From: Burkholderiaceae bacterium
GTDB taxonomy: Bacteria; Pseudomonadota; Gammaproteobacteria; Burkholderiales; Burkholderiaceae_C
Assembly (NCBI GenBank): GCA_030654805.1
Contig: JAURWR010000017.1
Span: 1 to 64,000, forward strand
Direction of reading: 5' to 3'
DNA: 64,000 nt
The position numbers and the translations under genes were made by a program. Each line of letters begins with the position of its first letter. Within the stretch, counting starts at the first letter, position 1. The notes beneath the pieces are model-generated. The model saw only the letters and a program-made list of their open reading frames with translations. It did not search any database and had not been told where the DNA came from. Of this stretch, positions 16,123-26,515 are shown in pieces.

Positions 16123-19100
16123 GTGATCACTTCGTCCAAGCACCTGCTCCATGTCGAAGGGGGCAGTGCGCTCCCGGCCTTTCGCGCCCAGGCGCTGCTG
16201 GCGAAACTGCAGCATGACGCCTCATGCGGCGGATCCCGCATCACTGCGGTCCACGCGCGGCATGTGCATTGGGTCTGGAGCGACGCGCCGCTCGATCCGG
16301 CGCAGCGCGACACCGTCGAAGGATTGCTGCGCTACGGCGACGCTTATCACGGTCCCGGCGACGGGGTCCTGATCGTCATCGCGCCGAGACTGGGAACGGT
16401 CTCGCCCTGGGCGTCCAAGGCGACCGACATCGCGCACAACTGCGGGCTGGACATCCGGCGCGTCGAGCGTGTCACCGAGTACCGCTTGACCCTGAAGACG
16501 GGCCTGCTGGGTGGAAGCAAACCGTTCTCCGCCGATGAATTGCAGGCTGCTGCCGCTCTGTTGCACGACCGCATGACCGAAAGCGTGCTGCTGCGCCGCG
16601 AGGACGCCGCACACCTGTTCGACGAGCGGCCGGCCGCTCCGATGGCCCATGTTGATGTGCTGGGTCAAGGCCGGGCGGCACTGGTCGCGGCCAACGTCGA
16701 TTTCGGCCTCGCCTTGTCCGACGACGAGATCGACTACCTGGTCAGCGCGTTCACGGCCTTGCGCCGCAACCCGACCGACGTCGAACTGATGATGTTCGCG
16801 CAGGCCAACAGCGAGCACTGCCGTCACAAGATCTTCAACGCGAGCTTCACGATCGACGGTGCGGCACAGGAACGCTCGATGTTCCAGATGATCCGCAACA
16901 CGCATCAGCTGGCGCCGCAGCACACCGTGATCGCCTACAGCGACAACTCGTCGGTGATGGAAGGCGGCGTCATCGAGCGCTGGCTGCCCGAGGGCTACAC
17001 CAACGCGCCACGCTACGGCGCGCGCAATGAGCTGGCCCATGTGCTGATGAAGGTCGAGACGCACAACCACCCGACCGCGATCTCGCCGTTCCCCGGCGCG
17101 TCGACCGGTGCCGGCGGCGAAATCCGCGACGAGGGCGCGACCGGCCGCGGCTCGAAGCCGAAGGCGGGGCTGACCGGCTTCACCGTGTCGAACCTGAACC
17201 TGCCCGGCACCGACTGGCCGTGGGAGCGCTCGCCGTACGGCAAGCCGGAGCACATCGCCAGCCCGCTGCAGATCATGATCGAGGGGCCGCTCGGCGGTGC
17301 GGCGTTCAACAACGAGTTCGGCCGGCCGAACCTCGCGGGCTACTTCCGCGTGTATGAACAAACCGTTCCTTGCAGCCCGGGGGAGCAGACCGTCGGCACG
17401 CCGGGAAACACGCAGCGTCGGGGCTATCACAAGCCCATCATGATTGCCGGCGGGTTGGGCACGATCTCGGCGACGCAGACCGACAAGATCGCGTTCGCGG
17501 CCGGCACCTTGCTGATCCAGCTCGGCGGGCCCGGCATGCGCATCGGCATGGGCGGCAGCGCGGCCAGTTCGATGGCGGCCGGCGCCAACGCGGCGGCGCT
17601 CGATTTCGACTCGGTGCAGCGCGGCAACCCGGAGATTCAGCGGCGTGCGCAGGAGGTCATCAATCACTGCGCGGCTCTCGGTGAGGTGAACCCAATCCTC
17701 GCGATCCACGACGTCGGCGCGGGCGGCATTTCTAACGCCTTTCCCGAACTGGTCGATGGGGCAGGGCGCGGCGCTCGCTTCGACCTCAGCAAAGTGCCGC
17801 TGGAAGAAAGCGGCCTGTCTCCAAAGGAGATCTGGAGCAACGAAAGCCAGGAGCGCTATGTGCTCGCCGTGCAGCCCGACCTGCTGCCGATGTTCGACGC
17901 GATGTGCGTGCGCGAGCGCTGCCCGTACGCGGTGGTCGGCGTCGCGACCGAGGCGAAGCAGCTGGTGTTGGCCGATGCACCGGTGACATCGGACAGCGCG
18001 CCTGCATTGCTGGCCATCGACATGCCGATGGATGTGCTGCTCGGCAAGCCGCCGAAGATGCACCGTGACGTGAAGCGAGTGGTGCCGGGCCTTTCCGCGC
18101 TCGACCTTTCCGATGTGGATCTCGCGACAGTGGCCCTCGACGTGCTGCGTCACCCGACGGTCGCCAGCAAGCGCTTTCTGATCACGATCGGCGATCGCAC
18201 CGTCGGTGGCCTGAGTCACCGCGACCCGATGGTCGGCCCCTGGCAGGTGCCGGTGGCCGATTGCGCGGTGACGCTGGCCGACTACCGCGGCTTCCGCGGC
18301 GAGGCGATGAGCGTCGGCGAGCGCACGCCGCTGGCGGTGATCGATGCGCCGGCTTCGGGCCGCATGGCCGTTGGCGAGGCGCTGACCAACCTGCTGGCTG
18401 CGCCGTTCGCGCTGGAGCGGGTCAAGCTCAGCTGCAACTGGATGGCCGCCTGCGGCGAGCCCGGCGAGGACGCCGCGCTGTACGACACCGTGCGCGCGGT
18501 CGGCATGGAGTTGTGCCCGGCGCTCGGCATCAGCGTGCCGGTCGGCAAGGACAGCCTGTCAATGCGCACGCGGTGGAGCGACAACGGCGAAGCGAAGCAG
18601 GTGACCGCGCCGGTCTCGCTGATCGTCTCGGCCTTCGTCACGCTCGACGACGTGCGTGGCACGCTGACGCCGCAATTGCAGCGAACAGCCTCCATCCCCA
18701 GCCCCTCCCCCAGCGGGGGCGGGGAGCGCTCAGCGCCTGACGGCGAGCCCGCCTTGCTGGACACCACGCTGATCCTGATCGACCTCGGCCAAGGCCGCAA
18801 CCGAATGGCCGGCTCAATGCTGGCGCAGGTGCTGGGCCAGACCGGCAACGCCACCACCGATGGCGTGCCCGATCTCGACGACCCGGCGCAACTGAAGGCG
18901 CTGATTGCGGCGATCAACCAGTTGCGTCGAGAAGACCGCCTGCTGGCGTATCACGACCGCAGCGACGGCGGCCTGTGGTCCACGGTGTGCGAGATGGCGT
19001 TTGCCGGGCATCGGGGCGTCAGCCTGAACGTCGACATGCTGCTGGTCGAAGGCGACGGCATCAGCGACAGCCGCATGGACTGGGGCGACTCGAAGAACTG

Positions 19101-20262
19101 GGCCGGCCAGGTCGGCGCGCGGCGCCAGGAGCTGACGCTGAAGGCGCTGTTCAACGAGGAACTCGGCGTCGTCATCCAGGTGCCGACGGCGGTGCGCAAC
19201 GAGGTGATGCAGGTGTTGCGCACGCACGGCCTGTCGAAACACAGCCACTTCATCGGCAAGCCGAACGATCGCGGGGTGGTCGAGGTCTGGCGCGACACCA
19301 AGATGGTGTTCGGCGCGCCGCTGCGTGACCTGCACCAGGTCTGGGACGAGGTGAGCTGGCGCATCGCAAAGTTGCGTGACCACCCCCTCTGCGCGGACGC
19401 CGAACACGAGGCCGCCGGCCGGGTCGATGACGCCGGTCTGCACGTCCACCTGAGCTTCGACCCCGCCGAGGACGTGGCTGCACCGTTCATTCACATCACG
19501 CGCCCGAAGCTCGCGATCCTGCGCGAGCAGGGCGTCAACAGCCAGGTCGAGATGAGCTATGCGCTGGCGCAGGCCGGCTTCGACACCTACGACGTGCACA
19601 TGAGCGATCTGCAGGCCGGGCGGGCTCGGCTCGACCAGTTCATCGGCTTCGTTGCCTGCGGCGGATTCAGCTACGGCGACACGCTGGGCGCCGGCGAGGG
19701 CTGGGCGCGGTCGATCCTGTTCAACCCGAAGCTGGCCGAGCAGTTCGCTGCCTTCTTCAACCGCACCGACACCTTTGCGCTGGGCGTGTGCAACGGCTGC
19801 CAGATGATGGCCGCGCTGTCGCCGATCATTCCCGGCGCGCAGGCCTGGCCCCAATTCACCCGCAACAAGAGCGAGCAGTTCGAGGCGCGTCTGAGCCTGG
19901 TCGAGGTGCTGGAGAGCCCGTCGATCTTCTTCAACGGCATGGCCGGCAGCCGCTTGCCGGTCGCGGTGTCGCACGGTGAAGGTTGTGCGGACTTTTCGCA
20001 GCGTGGTGATCTGAGATCCGTTCATCGCGCGATGCGATTCGTCGATCACGTCGGCCGCGCCACCGAAGCCTATCCGTTCAACCCGAATGGCAGTCCCGAT
20101 GGTCTGACGGCGGTCACGACGCCGGACGGTCGCTACACCGCACTGATGCCGCATGCCGAGCGGGTGTTCCGCAACGTGCAGATGAGCTGGTCGTCGGGTG
20201 CGGCGAGCGAGTTGAGTCCGTGGACGCGCATGTTCCGCAACGCACGCCGCTGGGTTGCCTGA
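16123..20262 (+). CDS. purL: Phosphoribosylformylglycinamidine synthase PurL
   Basis: Large single-chain form, about 1379 residues from GTG 16123. The frame is open back to 16042 and the exact start is uncertain, as no strong ribosome site is visible. Catalyses the fourth step of de novo purine synthesis using glutamine and ATP. Visible features are the N-terminal FGAM domain, [12 protein letters not shown] and [20 protein letters not shown] in the synthase half, and a C-terminal class I glutaminase with nucleophile Cys1223 ([10 protein letters not shown]) and a late His (VSHGEG). Length slightly exceeds the roughly 1295 of E. coli. Part of the excess is a Pro/Ser/Gly stretch around residues 855-875 that is encoded by a GC-rich hairpin. 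Confidence 0.95.
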   Translation: MITSSKHLLHVEGGSALPAFRAQALLAKLQHDASCGGSRITAVHARHVHWVWSDAPLDPAQRDTVEGLLRYGDAYHGPGDGVLIVIAPRLGTVSPWASKATDIAHNCGLDIRRVERVTEYRLTLKTGLLGGSKPFSADELQAAAALLHDRMTESVLLRREDAAHLFDERPAAPMAHVDVLGQGRAALVAANVDFGLALSDDEIDYLVSAFTALRRNPTDVELMMFAQANSEHCRHKIFNASFTIDGAAQERSMFQMIRNTHQLAPQHTVIAYSDNSSVMEGGVIERWLPEGYTNAPRYGARNELAHVLMKVETHNHPTAISPFPGASTGAGGEIRDEGATGRGSKPKAGLTGFTVSNLNLPGTDWPWERSPYGKPEHIASPLQIMIEGPLGGAAFNNEFGRPNLAGYFRVYEQTVPCSPGEQTVGTPGNTQRRGYHKPIMIAGGLGTISATQTDKIAFAAGTLLIQLGGPGMRIGMGGSAASSMAAGANAAALDFDSVQRGNPEIQRRAQEVINHCAALGEVNPILAIHDVGAGGISNAFPELVDGAGRGARFDLSKVPLEESGLSPKEIWSNESQERYVLAVQPDLLPMFDAMCVRERCPYAVVGVATEAKQLVLADAPVTSDSAPALLAIDMPMDVLLGKPPKMHRDVKRVVPGLSALDLSDVDLATVALDVLRHPTVASKRFLITIGDRTVGGLSHRDPMVGPWQVPVADCAVTLADYRGFRGEAMSVGERTPLAVIDAPASGRMAVGEALTNLLAAPFALERVKLSCNWMAACGEPGEDAALYDTVRAVGMELCPALGISVPVGKDSLSMRTRWSDNGEAKQVTAPVSLIVSAFVTLDDVRGTLTPQLQRTASIPSPSPSGGGERSAPDGEPALLDTTLILIDLGQGRNRMAGSMLAQVLGQTGNATTDGVPDLDDPAQLKALIAAINQLRREDRLLAYHDRSDGGLWSTVCEMAFAGHRGVSLNVDMLLVEGDGISDSRMDWGDSKNWAGQVGARRQELTLKALFNEELGVVIQVPTAVRNEVMQVLRTHGLSKHSHFIGKPNDRGVVEVWRDTKMVFGAPLRDLHQVWDEVSWRIAKLRDHPLCADAEHEAAGRVDDAGLHVHLSFDPAEDVAAPFIHITRPKLAILREQGVNSQVEMSYALAQAGFDTYDVHMSDLQAGRARLDQFIGFVACGGFSYGDTLGAGEGWARSILFNPKLAEQFAAFFNRTDTFALGVCNGCQMMAALSPIIPGAQAWPQFTRNKSEQFEARLSLVEVLESPSIFFNGMAGSRLPVAVSHGEGCADFSQRGDLRSVHRAMRFVDHVGRATEAYPFNPNGSPDGLTAVTTPDGRYTALMPHAERVFRNVQMSWSSGAASELSPWTRMFRNARRWVA
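18697..18725 (+). repeat. GC-rich hairpin element inside purL
   Basis: CCCCTCCCCC (18702-18711), loop AGC, GGGGGCGGGG (18715-18724) form a 10-bp stem with one mismatch. It looks like the short C/G palindromes usually found between genes in related genomes. Here it is in frame and encodes a Pro-Ser-Pro-Ser-Gly-Gly-Gly run within PurL, without stop or frameshift. Confidence 0.55.
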
Positions 20263-20316
20263 TACCGGTTCCCATCTCGGCAGATGAGATCATCGAAGTT
20301 GATGTCAGGAGACGCG

Positions 20317-20793
20317 ATGCGCACTTTCGTTCAGATCCTCTGCGGGGCGCTTGCTCTTGTTTTCGCCGGATGTGCCCAGTTGCCGATGAGCGATCCGGTC
20401 AAGGTCAGCCTCGTTGGCATCGAACAGTTGCCGGGCCAGGGGCTGGAATTGCGCATGGCGGTGAAGCTGCGCGTCCAGAACCCGAACGAGGCAGCCGTCG
20501 ACTACAACGGGGTGGCGCTCGATGTCGAGTTGCGGGGCCTCAGTTTCGCCAGCGGGGTGAGCGATATTCAGGGCACGATCCCACGCTATGGCGAGGCGGT
20601 GCTGGTCGTTCCCGTCTCCGTGTCTGCGATTTCGGTGCTGCGCCAGGCACTCAGTTTTGCCAACGGCGACCGCTCCAACGTCGGCTACGCCATCAGCGGC
20701 AAGATCGGCGGTTCGCTGCTGCGTGGCGAGCGATTCAAGTCCACCGGCCAAATCGACCTGCCCACGTCGTTGCTCGGCCCACCCGCGCGTTGA
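20317..20793 (+). CDS. LEA type 2 / WHy-domain lipoprotein
   Basis: 158 residues from ATG 20317, preceded by AGGAG (an ATG at 20284 lacks this). The N-terminus is a lipoprotein signal with lipobox VFAGC. The rest matches the LEA_2/WHy fold: a strand-rich domain with KLRVQNPNEAAVDYNGVALDVELRG, the typical NPN motif, and an amphipathic beta pattern. Bacterial members are found in the envelope and are linked to desiccation or stress tolerance, though no specific role is proven. It lies between purL and a DUF1624 membrane protein on the same strand. Confidence 0.88.
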   Translation: MRTFVQILCGALALVFAGCAQLPMSDPVKVSLVGIEQLPGQGLELRMAVKLRVQNPNEAAVDYNGVALDVELRGLSFASGVSDIQGTIPRYGEAVLVVPVSVSAISVLRQALSFANGDRSNVGYAISGKIGGSLLRGERFKSTGQIDLPTSLLGPPAR

Positions 20794-20826
20794 AGTTCTC
20801 GCGGCCGCCATCGCAGCAGGGTTGCC

Positions 20827-21591
20827 ATGCCTGAATCCACTGCGATCGGTGCCGAGCGCTTCGACCGACTCGATGCGCTGCGTGGTGTCGCCATCGTCTG
20901 GATGGCGCTGTTTCATTTTTTCTTCGACCTGAATCACTTCGGATTCATCCACCAGGATTTCCACGGCGACCCGTTGTGGACCGCGCAGCGCACTGCGATC
21001 GTCAGCCTGTTCGTCTTCTGCGTCGGCCTGGGCCAGGCCGTGGCACGGGACCGCGAACGGGGTCGATCGCATTGGGGCGGACATTTCTGGCAGCGCTGGG
21101 CACAGATCACCACGTGCGCACTGCTGGTCAGCGCCGGCTCCTGGCTGATGTTTCCTCGCAGCTACATCAGCTTCGGCGTGCTGCACGGCATCGCAGTGAT
21201 GTTGCTTCTGCTGAGGCTGACCGCGCCGGCCGGTCGCTGGTTGTGGCTGATCGGCCTTCTGGCGCTGCTGATGCCGATGTGGGTGCAGCATGAATCCTTC
21301 GACAGTCGCTGGATCAATTGGGTCGGTCTGGTCACGCACAAGCCGACCACCGAGGACTACGTGCCGCTGCTGCCGTGGCTGGGTGTCGCACTGTGGGGGC
21401 AGGCAGCAGGGCAGTGGGCTCTGCGCCATCGCCGACTGCTCTTGTCAGCACCACTTTCTCCTGCGCTGAGCCCGGTCGGACGGCCACTCGCCTCGCTGGG
21501 TCGCTGGAGTCTTGCCTTCTACATGCTGCACCAACCGGTGCTGATCGGTTTGGTGGCCGGAGCCGCCTGGCTGCTTCGCCCGGCCGGCTGA
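20827..21591 (+). CDS. DUF1624 (heparan-alpha-glucosaminide acetyltransferase-like) membrane protein
   Basis: 254 residues with about seven hydrophobic segments. The N-terminal signature RFDRLDALRGVAIVWMALFH is that of the DUF1624/HGSNAT-like family, related to membrane acyltransferases that move acetyl or acyl groups across the inner membrane. The N-terminal Arg-Gly motif and the following His are the family hallmarks. The substrate is unknown. It sits in a plus-strand run with the LEA2 lipoprotein before and rlmB after (about 40 bp gap). Confidence 0.88.
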   Translation: MPESTAIGAERFDRLDALRGVAIVWMALFHFFFDLNHFGFIHQDFHGDPLWTAQRTAIVSLFVFCVGLGQAVARDRERGRSHWGGHFWQRWAQITTCALLVSAGSWLMFPRSYISFGVLHGIAVMLLLLRLTAPAGRWLWLIGLLALLMPMWVQHESFDSRWINWVGLVTHKPTTEDYVPLLPWLGVALWGQAAGQWALRHRRLLLSAPLSPALSPVGRPLASLGRWSLAFYMLHQPVLIGLVAGAAWLLRPAG

Positions 21592-21632
21592 GCCGCCCGG
21601 GCCCGCTGGAGCCCAACCGCTACCATCGCCCC

Positions 21633-22394
21633 ATGAGCAACAAGATCCTGTTCGGCTTTCATGCCGTCACCGTGAGGCTGAAGACCACGCCGAAATCCGT
21701 CATCGAGATCCACGTAGACACCGCGCGGCGCGACCAGCGCATGCGGCAGTTCATCGAGCGTGCCACTGCGGCGGGTTCGAAGCTGATCGACAGCGATGAC
21801 GCCAGGCTTCAGAAGATGTGCGGCACGCATCGTCACCAGGGCTTGGTCGCGCGAGTCGAGCCCGTGGCGCTGAGTCGCTCGCTCGACGACACGCTCGACG
21901 AACTCGACGCCGCCTCCGGCAACCCGCTGCTGCTGGTGCTCGATGGCATCACCGATCCCCACAACCTCGGCGCCTGCCTGCGGGTGGCCGATGGTGCCGG
22001 TGCGCATGCGGTGATCGCGCCGAAGGACCACGCGGTCGGCATCAATGCGACGGTCTCGAAGGTCGCCAGCGGTGCGGCCGAGACGGTGCCGTACTTCATG
22101 GTGACCAACCTGGCGCGCACCCTCAACGAGTTGAAGGATCGCAACATCCGCGTCATCGGCACCTCGGACACCGCGACGCAATCGCTCTATGACGTCGACC
22201 TGAGTGGCCCGGTGGCCCTGGTGCTGGGCGCCGAGGGTACAGGCATGCGTCAGCTGACGACGAAGACCTGCGACGAATTGGTCAGCCTGCCCATGCTCGG
22301 CGCGGTGGAGAGCCTGAACGTCTCGGTCGCCAGCGGCGTGTGTCTATATGAAGCGCTGCGTCAGCGTCGTGCGAAGGAAGGTGCCTCGTCATGA
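21633..22394 (+). CDS. rlmB: 23S rRNA (guanosine-2251-2'-O)-methyltransferase RlmB
   Basis: 253 residues from ATG 21633. The frame is open upstream to 21318, but that part underlies the DUF1624 gene. SpoU/TrmH family: an N-terminal substrate-binding domain (FGFHAV...RHQGLVARV) followed by a knotted SAM domain with motif 1 LDGITDPHNLGACLRVAD, motif 2 LVLGAEGTGMRQL and motif 3 SLPMLGAVESLNVSVASGV. It methylates the ribose of G2251 in the 23S rRNA P-loop. Its stop overlaps the start of the next lipoprotein gene (ATGA). Confidence 0.95.
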   Translation: MSNKILFGFHAVTVRLKTTPKSVIEIHVDTARRDQRMRQFIERATAAGSKLIDSDDARLQKMCGTHRHQGLVARVEPVALSRSLDDTLDELDAASGNPLLLVLDGITDPHNLGACLRVADGAGAHAVIAPKDHAVGINATVSKVASGAAETVPYFMVTNLARTLNELKDRNIRVIGTSDTATQSLYDVDLSGPVALVLGAEGTGMRQLTTKTCDELVSLPMLGAVESLNVSVASGVCLYEALRQRRAKEGASS

Positions 22395-22732
22395 ATCGAT
22401 CTGCCCTGATGCTGACCACCTTGATCGCAGTTTCCGCGCTGGCGGCCTGCACGCAGGAGAGCCAGAACCAGATCAAGCGCGGCATCCAGAACTGGACGGG
22501 AACCAATGGCGTGCTCGAGGTCTACGCGGGTGAGAAGGTGGTCAAGCGCTTCCTGAAGATCGACAAGCTGTCCACCGCCCTCGGCACCACCGACGACGTT
22601 GCTCGTTCATATCGCTACGGCTACGGGGTGCTCGACGAAAACAACAATGGCATTGCCGACGCGGATGAAAAGCGGGTTTACTTTGAAGTGGGTGACTTCA
22701 GTCACTACGTCTTCTTCGAGAATCCGCATTGA
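22391..22732 (+). CDS. Small lipoprotein of unknown function
   Basis: 113 residues. The lipoprotein signal has lipobox ALAAC at about residues 15-19. The mature part contains GTNGVLEVYAGEKVVKRFLK and an acidic segment DENNNGIADADEK, which resembles a calcium-binding loop, ending SHYVFFENPH. It overlaps the rlmB stop by 4 bp, so it is translationally coupled. No family was recognised with certainty. Likely anchored to a membrane facing the periplasm. Confidence 0.82.
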   Translation: MNRSALMLTTLIAVSALAACTQESQNQIKRGIQNWTGTNGVLEVYAGEKVVKRFLKIDKLSTALGTTDDVARSYRYGYGVLDENNNGIADADEKRVYFEVGDFSHYVFFENPH

Positions 22733-22753
22733 AACGTGCTAGGGCGTTTTGAG

Positions 22754-23755
22754 TCACGCCTGTGCCCAGAACACTGCGAACCAGCCCTTCGCATCGACCC
22801 AGCAGCGGGTGTGAGCGAACCCCGAGGCCCGCAACAGGTCTGTGAAGCCCTCGACGGAATACTTGTACGAGTTCTCGGTGTGCAGGCGCTCGCCGGCCTC
22901 GAAACGTCGCTCGCCTTCCGGCCAGCGAACGACCAGCGTACGGCGCGTTTCGAGGTGCATCTCGATGCGCGAGTCGGCTTGGTTGAAGAATGCGACGTGG
23001 CGCCAGTCGCGCAGATTGAAATCGCTGCCGATCAGCCGGTTCAGGTGACGCAGCAGGTTCAGGTTGAAGGCGGCGGTCACGCCCAGTGCGTCGTCGTAGG
23101 CCGGCTCCAGCAGTTCGATCGGCTTGACCAGGTCGACACCGACCAGCAGCCCGCCTGTGGCGGCTTGCCGCTGCACTACCGCCAGAAAGTCCCGTGCCGC
23201 CGCCGGCGTGAAGTTGCCGATGCTCGATCCCGGATAGAAGAAAACCGGCCGACCTTGCACCAGATCAGGCGGTAGCTGCAACTCGCTGGAAAAATCGAGG
23301 CCGACGCCTGCGACGTCGAGCATGGGGTGCTTGCGTTGCACGTCGGCGATCGCATCGTCCAGGAAGTCGACCGAGATGTCGACCGCCACGTAGCGCGACG
23401 GGCGCAGTGACGGAATCAGCCGCAGAGCCTTGGCGCAGTTTCCGGCGCCCAGGTCGATCAGCGTGTCGACCGCACCGATCGCCTGTGCCATCGTGCCGGC
23501 GTGCGCATCGAAGATCTCGGCTTCGGTTCGGGTGGGGTAGTACTCCGGTAGCTCGGTGATCGCCTCGAACAGGCGCGAGCCCAGGCGGTCATACAGAAAC
23601 TTCGGTGAAGCGGCGGCGTGCGAGGCGATCAGACCGGCGATCAGGTCCCGGCGCAACTCGATCGGATTGTCGCGGTGGATCTGCACCAGGCGAGGTCGGG
23701 CATCCGGGCTGAGCAGCAGCCGTGGTGACGGATCGAAAGAGGGTGGGGGATTCAC
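22754..23755 (-). CDS. egtD: L-histidine N-alpha-methyltransferase (EgtD family)
   Basis: 333 residues from GTG 23755. The family trimethylates histidine to hercynine, the first step in ergothioneine synthesis. The SAM site is LIDLGAGNCAKA, and family motifs include FLYDRLGSRLFEAITELPEYYPTR near the N-terminus and FFYPGSSIGNFTP. The usual partner egtB (hercynine oxygenase) is not adjacent: the gene is convergent with the small lipoprotein and divergent from lepB. It may work with an egtB elsewhere, or make hercynine alone. Confidence 0.9.
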   Translation of the reverse strand: MNPPPSFDPSPRLLLSPDARPRLVQIHRDNPIELRRDLIAGLIASHAAASPKFLYDRLGSRLFEAITELPEYYPTRTEAEIFDAHAGTMAQAIGAVDTLIDLGAGNCAKALRLIPSLRPSRYVAVDISVDFLDDAIADVQRKHPMLDVAGVGLDFSSELQLPPDLVQGRPVFFYPGSSIGNFTPAAARDFLAVVQRQAATGGLLVGVDLVKPIELLEPAYDDALGVTAAFNLNLLRHLNRLIGSDFNLRDWRHVAFFNQADSRIEMHLETRRTLVVRWPEGERRFEAGERLHTENSYKYSVEGFTDLLRASGFAHTRCWVDAKGWFAVFWAQA

Positions 23756-23912
23756 GGCGGGTCATCCATGCGACGCATTGGTCCCGATGCCAAGCAGGTC
23801 GTCGCATTGTGTTGTCTTCTGGCTTGCTGCGGGTGGAAGCCGCAGATAGGCCCCGGCAAGGTGCACAGACCGATACGCGCCGATAATTCGTGACGCTTTG
23901 CCTCCGGGTCCC

Positions 23913-24737
23913 ATGCAGATCGGCCTGTCCATCAACGAATTCCTGTTTTGCGCGACCCTGGTGACCGGCCTGTGTCGCTGCGCTTGGCGTTGGAAGGTCC
24001 GTGCTATGCCCGAGCCGCCCAAGCGGCGGCCGTTGTGGGCCACTCTCGGCGCTGATCTGTTCGTCGTTGTGGCGTTGATCTTCACTTGCCGAGTCGCCGT
24101 CGCCGACTGGCCGCGCGTCCCATCGGGGTCGATGGAGCCCACGCTGCGCGTCGGTGACTACCTGCTGATCAATCACCTGGCCTACGGGCCGCGGCTGCCG
24201 TTCACCAATACCGCGATCGAGTTCGGCAGTCCGCAGCGTGGCGACGTCGTGGTTTTTCGCTATCCGCACGATGTTTCCCAGTTCTATGTCAAGCGACTGG
24301 TCGGCATGCCTGGAGACGTCGTGGTGTTCAATGACGGGACGGTGTCGATCAACGGTGAACCGCCGGATGCACAGGTGCTCGAAGACGGTGCGCTGGCAGC
24401 GCTTTCGATCCGGCGATCGGCTGAGGATCGTGGCCAGTGGATGGTTCGTGAATCGGCCGGCGCGCCGCCACGCGTGCTGAAGATCAATCCGTTCGTGCGC
24501 GGCCGTCTGCCCCTGAATCAGGAAGATCCCGGCATCTCCGAAAACTGCCGGAGTCCGCGCGGCGGTGAATGGCAGTGCACCGTGCCTGCGGAGCATTACC
24601 TGATGCTCGGCGACAACCGGGACGCATCGGCCGACTCGCGGGCCTGGGGATTCCTGTCGCACGACCAGGTCTACGGCAAGGCGGTGCGCGTGCTCTTCAA
24701 CTTCGACGAACCCGAGCGGGCGTGGCTGCCGCTGTGA
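23913..24737 (+). CDS. lepB: Signal peptidase I
   Basis: 274 residues from ATG 23913. This start is preferred because it provides two N-terminal membrane segments (about 10-25 and 46-66) as in LepB; a shorter start at 24006 would remove the first. The serine-lysine dyad is Ser73 (PSGSMEPTL) and Lys127 (YVKRLVGMPGD). The C-terminal signature GDNRDASADSRAWG is intact. It cleaves signal peptides on the periplasmic face. The lepA-lepB-rnc context typical of the main copy is absent, so this may be a second signal peptidase. Confidence 0.92.
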   Translation: MQIGLSINEFLFCATLVTGLCRCAWRWKVRAMPEPPKRRPLWATLGADLFVVVALIFTCRVAVADWPRVPSGSMEPTLRVGDYLLINHLAYGPRLPFTNTAIEFGSPQRGDVVVFRYPHDVSQFYVKRLVGMPGDVVVFNDGTVSINGEPPDAQVLEDGALAALSIRRSAEDRGQWMVRESAGAPPRVLKINPFVRGRLPLNQEDPGISENCRSPRGGEWQCTVPAEHYLMLGDNRDASADSRAWGFLSHDQVYGKAVRVLFNFDEPERAWLPL

Positions 24738-24756
24738 CCCTGGAATCGCACACACC

Positions 24757-26031
24757 ATGAGCGACACCCCCCATCCGGACGGTGACCTGAGCGGCAAGCA
24801 CATCGTGCTCGGCCTGTCCGGCGGCATCGCCTGCTACAAGACCGCTGAGCTGGCGCGTGCGCTGGTGAAGGCTGGGGCGACGGTGCAGGTCGTGATGACC
24901 GAGGCGGCCGAGCAGTTCATCACTGCGGTGACGATGCAGGCCCTGTCGGGGCGTCCGGTGTTCACCAGCGCCTGGGACGACCGTGCCGTCGACGGCGCCG
25001 CGAACAACATGGCGCACATCAACCTGACCCGGCAGGCCGATGCGGTGCTGGTCGCGCCGGCCAGTGCCGATTTCATGGCGAAGCTGCTGCACGGTCGTGC
25101 CGATGATCTGCTGAGCCTGCTGTGCCTGGCGCGCCGGGTCGAATCGTGTCCTCTGCTGATCGCACCGGCGATGAACCGCGAGATGTGGGCGCATCCGGCG
25201 ACGCAGCGCAACGTCGCACAGTTGCGCGCCGATGGAACGCACATCTTCGGCCCCGCCAGCGGCGAGCAGGCCTGTGGCGAAGTCGGCGACGGCCGCATGC
25301 TCGAACCCGAGGAGTTGATCGAGGAACTGATCGGCTTCTTCCGCCCGAAGCCGCTGGCCGGCAAGCGCGTGCTGGTCACCGCCGGGCCGACCTTCGAGCC
25401 GATCGATCCGGTGCGTGGCATCACCAACCTGTCCAGCGGAAAGATGGGTTTTGCGATTGCGCGCGCTGCGTCCGAAGCCGGCGCCGAGGTCACGCTGGTG
25501 GCCGGTCCGGTGCATCTCGCTACGCCGCGTGGCGTGCGCCGCATTGACGTGCGCACGGCCTTGCAGATGTTCGATGCGGTGGTTCCCGGGGCCGGTCATC
25601 ACGATGTGTTCGTCGCCACTGCGGCCGTGGCCGACTGGCGGCCAGCGAGCCTGTCCGAGCAGAAGATCAAGAAGAACGGCAGCAAGATCGCGCCGATCTT
25701 CGAGCTGACCGAGAACCCAGACATTCTGGCCGCAGTCGCGAAACAGGCGCTTGTCGCGGGACGACCGTTCTGCGTCGGCTTCGCCGCCGAGAGCCACGAC
25801 CTGCTGAAGCATTCGCGCGAGAAGCTCGAGCGCAAACAAGTGCCGCTGATCGTAGGCAACCTGGGCCCGGCCACCTTCGGCCGCGACGACAACGCGCTGG
25901 TGCTGGTCGACGCGCAAGGTCACCGCGAGTTGCCGCAGGCCGACAAGCTGACGCTGGCGCGCTGGTTGGTCGGCGACATCGCCATGCGGCTGGCCGACCG
26001 AGACAGTCCAACCCAAGAGAAAAAGCAATGA
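24757..26031 (+). CDS. coaBC: Bifunctional phosphopantothenoylcysteine decarboxylase / phosphopantothenate-cysteine ligase
   Basis: 424 residues. Two consecutive steps of coenzyme A synthesis. The N-terminal CoaC flavoprotein domain starts [20 protein letters not shown] and carries the PAMNREMW loop. The CoaB domain begins about residue 205 ([19 protein letters not shown]) with the nucleotide-binding stretch [10 protein letters not shown] and the Lys-rich [11 protein letters not shown] loop. It begins 19 bp after lepB, and its stop overlaps the dut start by 4 bp, the common coaBC-dut pairing. Confidence 0.96.
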   Translation: MSDTPHPDGDLSGKHIVLGLSGGIACYKTAELARALVKAGATVQVVMTEAAEQFITAVTMQALSGRPVFTSAWDDRAVDGAANNMAHINLTRQADAVLVAPASADFMAKLLHGRADDLLSLLCLARRVESCPLLIAPAMNREMWAHPATQRNVAQLRADGTHIFGPASGEQACGEVGDGRMLEPEELIEELIGFFRPKPLAGKRVLVTAGPTFEPIDPVRGITNLSSGKMGFAIARAASEAGAEVTLVAGPVHLATPRGVRRIDVRTALQMFDAVVPGAGHHDVFVATAAVADWRPASLSEQKIKKNGSKIAPIFELTENPDILAAVAKQALVAGRPFCVGFAAESHDLLKHSREKLERKQVPLIVGNLGPATFGRDDNALVLVDAQGHRELPQADKLTLARWLVGDIAMRLADRDSPTQEKKQ

Positions 26032-26477
26032 CGACGATCGAAGTGAAGCTGCTCGATGCGCGCATGGCCGAGGCGCTGCCGGCGTATGCAACCCCGGGCA
26101 GCGCCGGACTCGACCTGCGTGCCTGCCTGGATGACCCGCTGCTGATCGAGCCGGGCCAGACGCGATTGATCCCGACCGGGCTGGCCATCCATATCGGCGA
26201 TCCGGGACTGGCCGCAGTGATCCTGCCGCGATCGGGACTGGGTCACAAGCACGGCATCGTGCTGGGCAACCTCGTCGGCCTGATCGATTCGGACTACCAG
26301 GGTCCGCTGATGGTCAGCTGCTGGAACCGCGGTGCATCGAGCTACACCGTGCAGCCGATGGAGCGCATTGCGCAACTCGTCATCGTGCCGGTGGTCCAGG
26401 CGAGTTTCCGGCGCGTCGATGAATTCGGTGCGTCTGAGCGTGGTACCGGGGGGTTCGGGTCGACTGGCGCGAGCTGA
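26028..26477 (+). CDS. dut: dUTP diphosphatase
   Basis: 149 residues. Hydrolyses dUTP to dUMP, keeping uracil out of DNA and feeding thymidylate synthesis. All five trimeric dUTPase motifs are seen, including [45 protein letters not shown] and the C-terminal [10 protein letters not shown] arm that closes the active site. Start overlaps coaBC (ATGA). It converges on the slyD-type gene with only 38 bp between stops and no clear terminator. Confidence 0.97.
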   Translation: MTTIEVKLLDARMAEALPAYATPGSAGLDLRACLDDPLLIEPGQTRLIPTGLAIHIGDPGLAAVILPRSGLGHKHGIVLGNLVGLIDSDYQGPLMVSCWNRGASSYTVQPMERIAQLVIVPVVQASFRRVDEFGASERGTGGFGSTGAS

Positions 26478-26515
26478 GATCGCTCGGGGCGAGCGACGAT
26501 GCCCTGGGTCCTGCG

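Noticed and set aside
13583-16126. 847-codon plus-strand frame
   Set aside because: Antisense of glnD and map, which have complete catalytic motifs.
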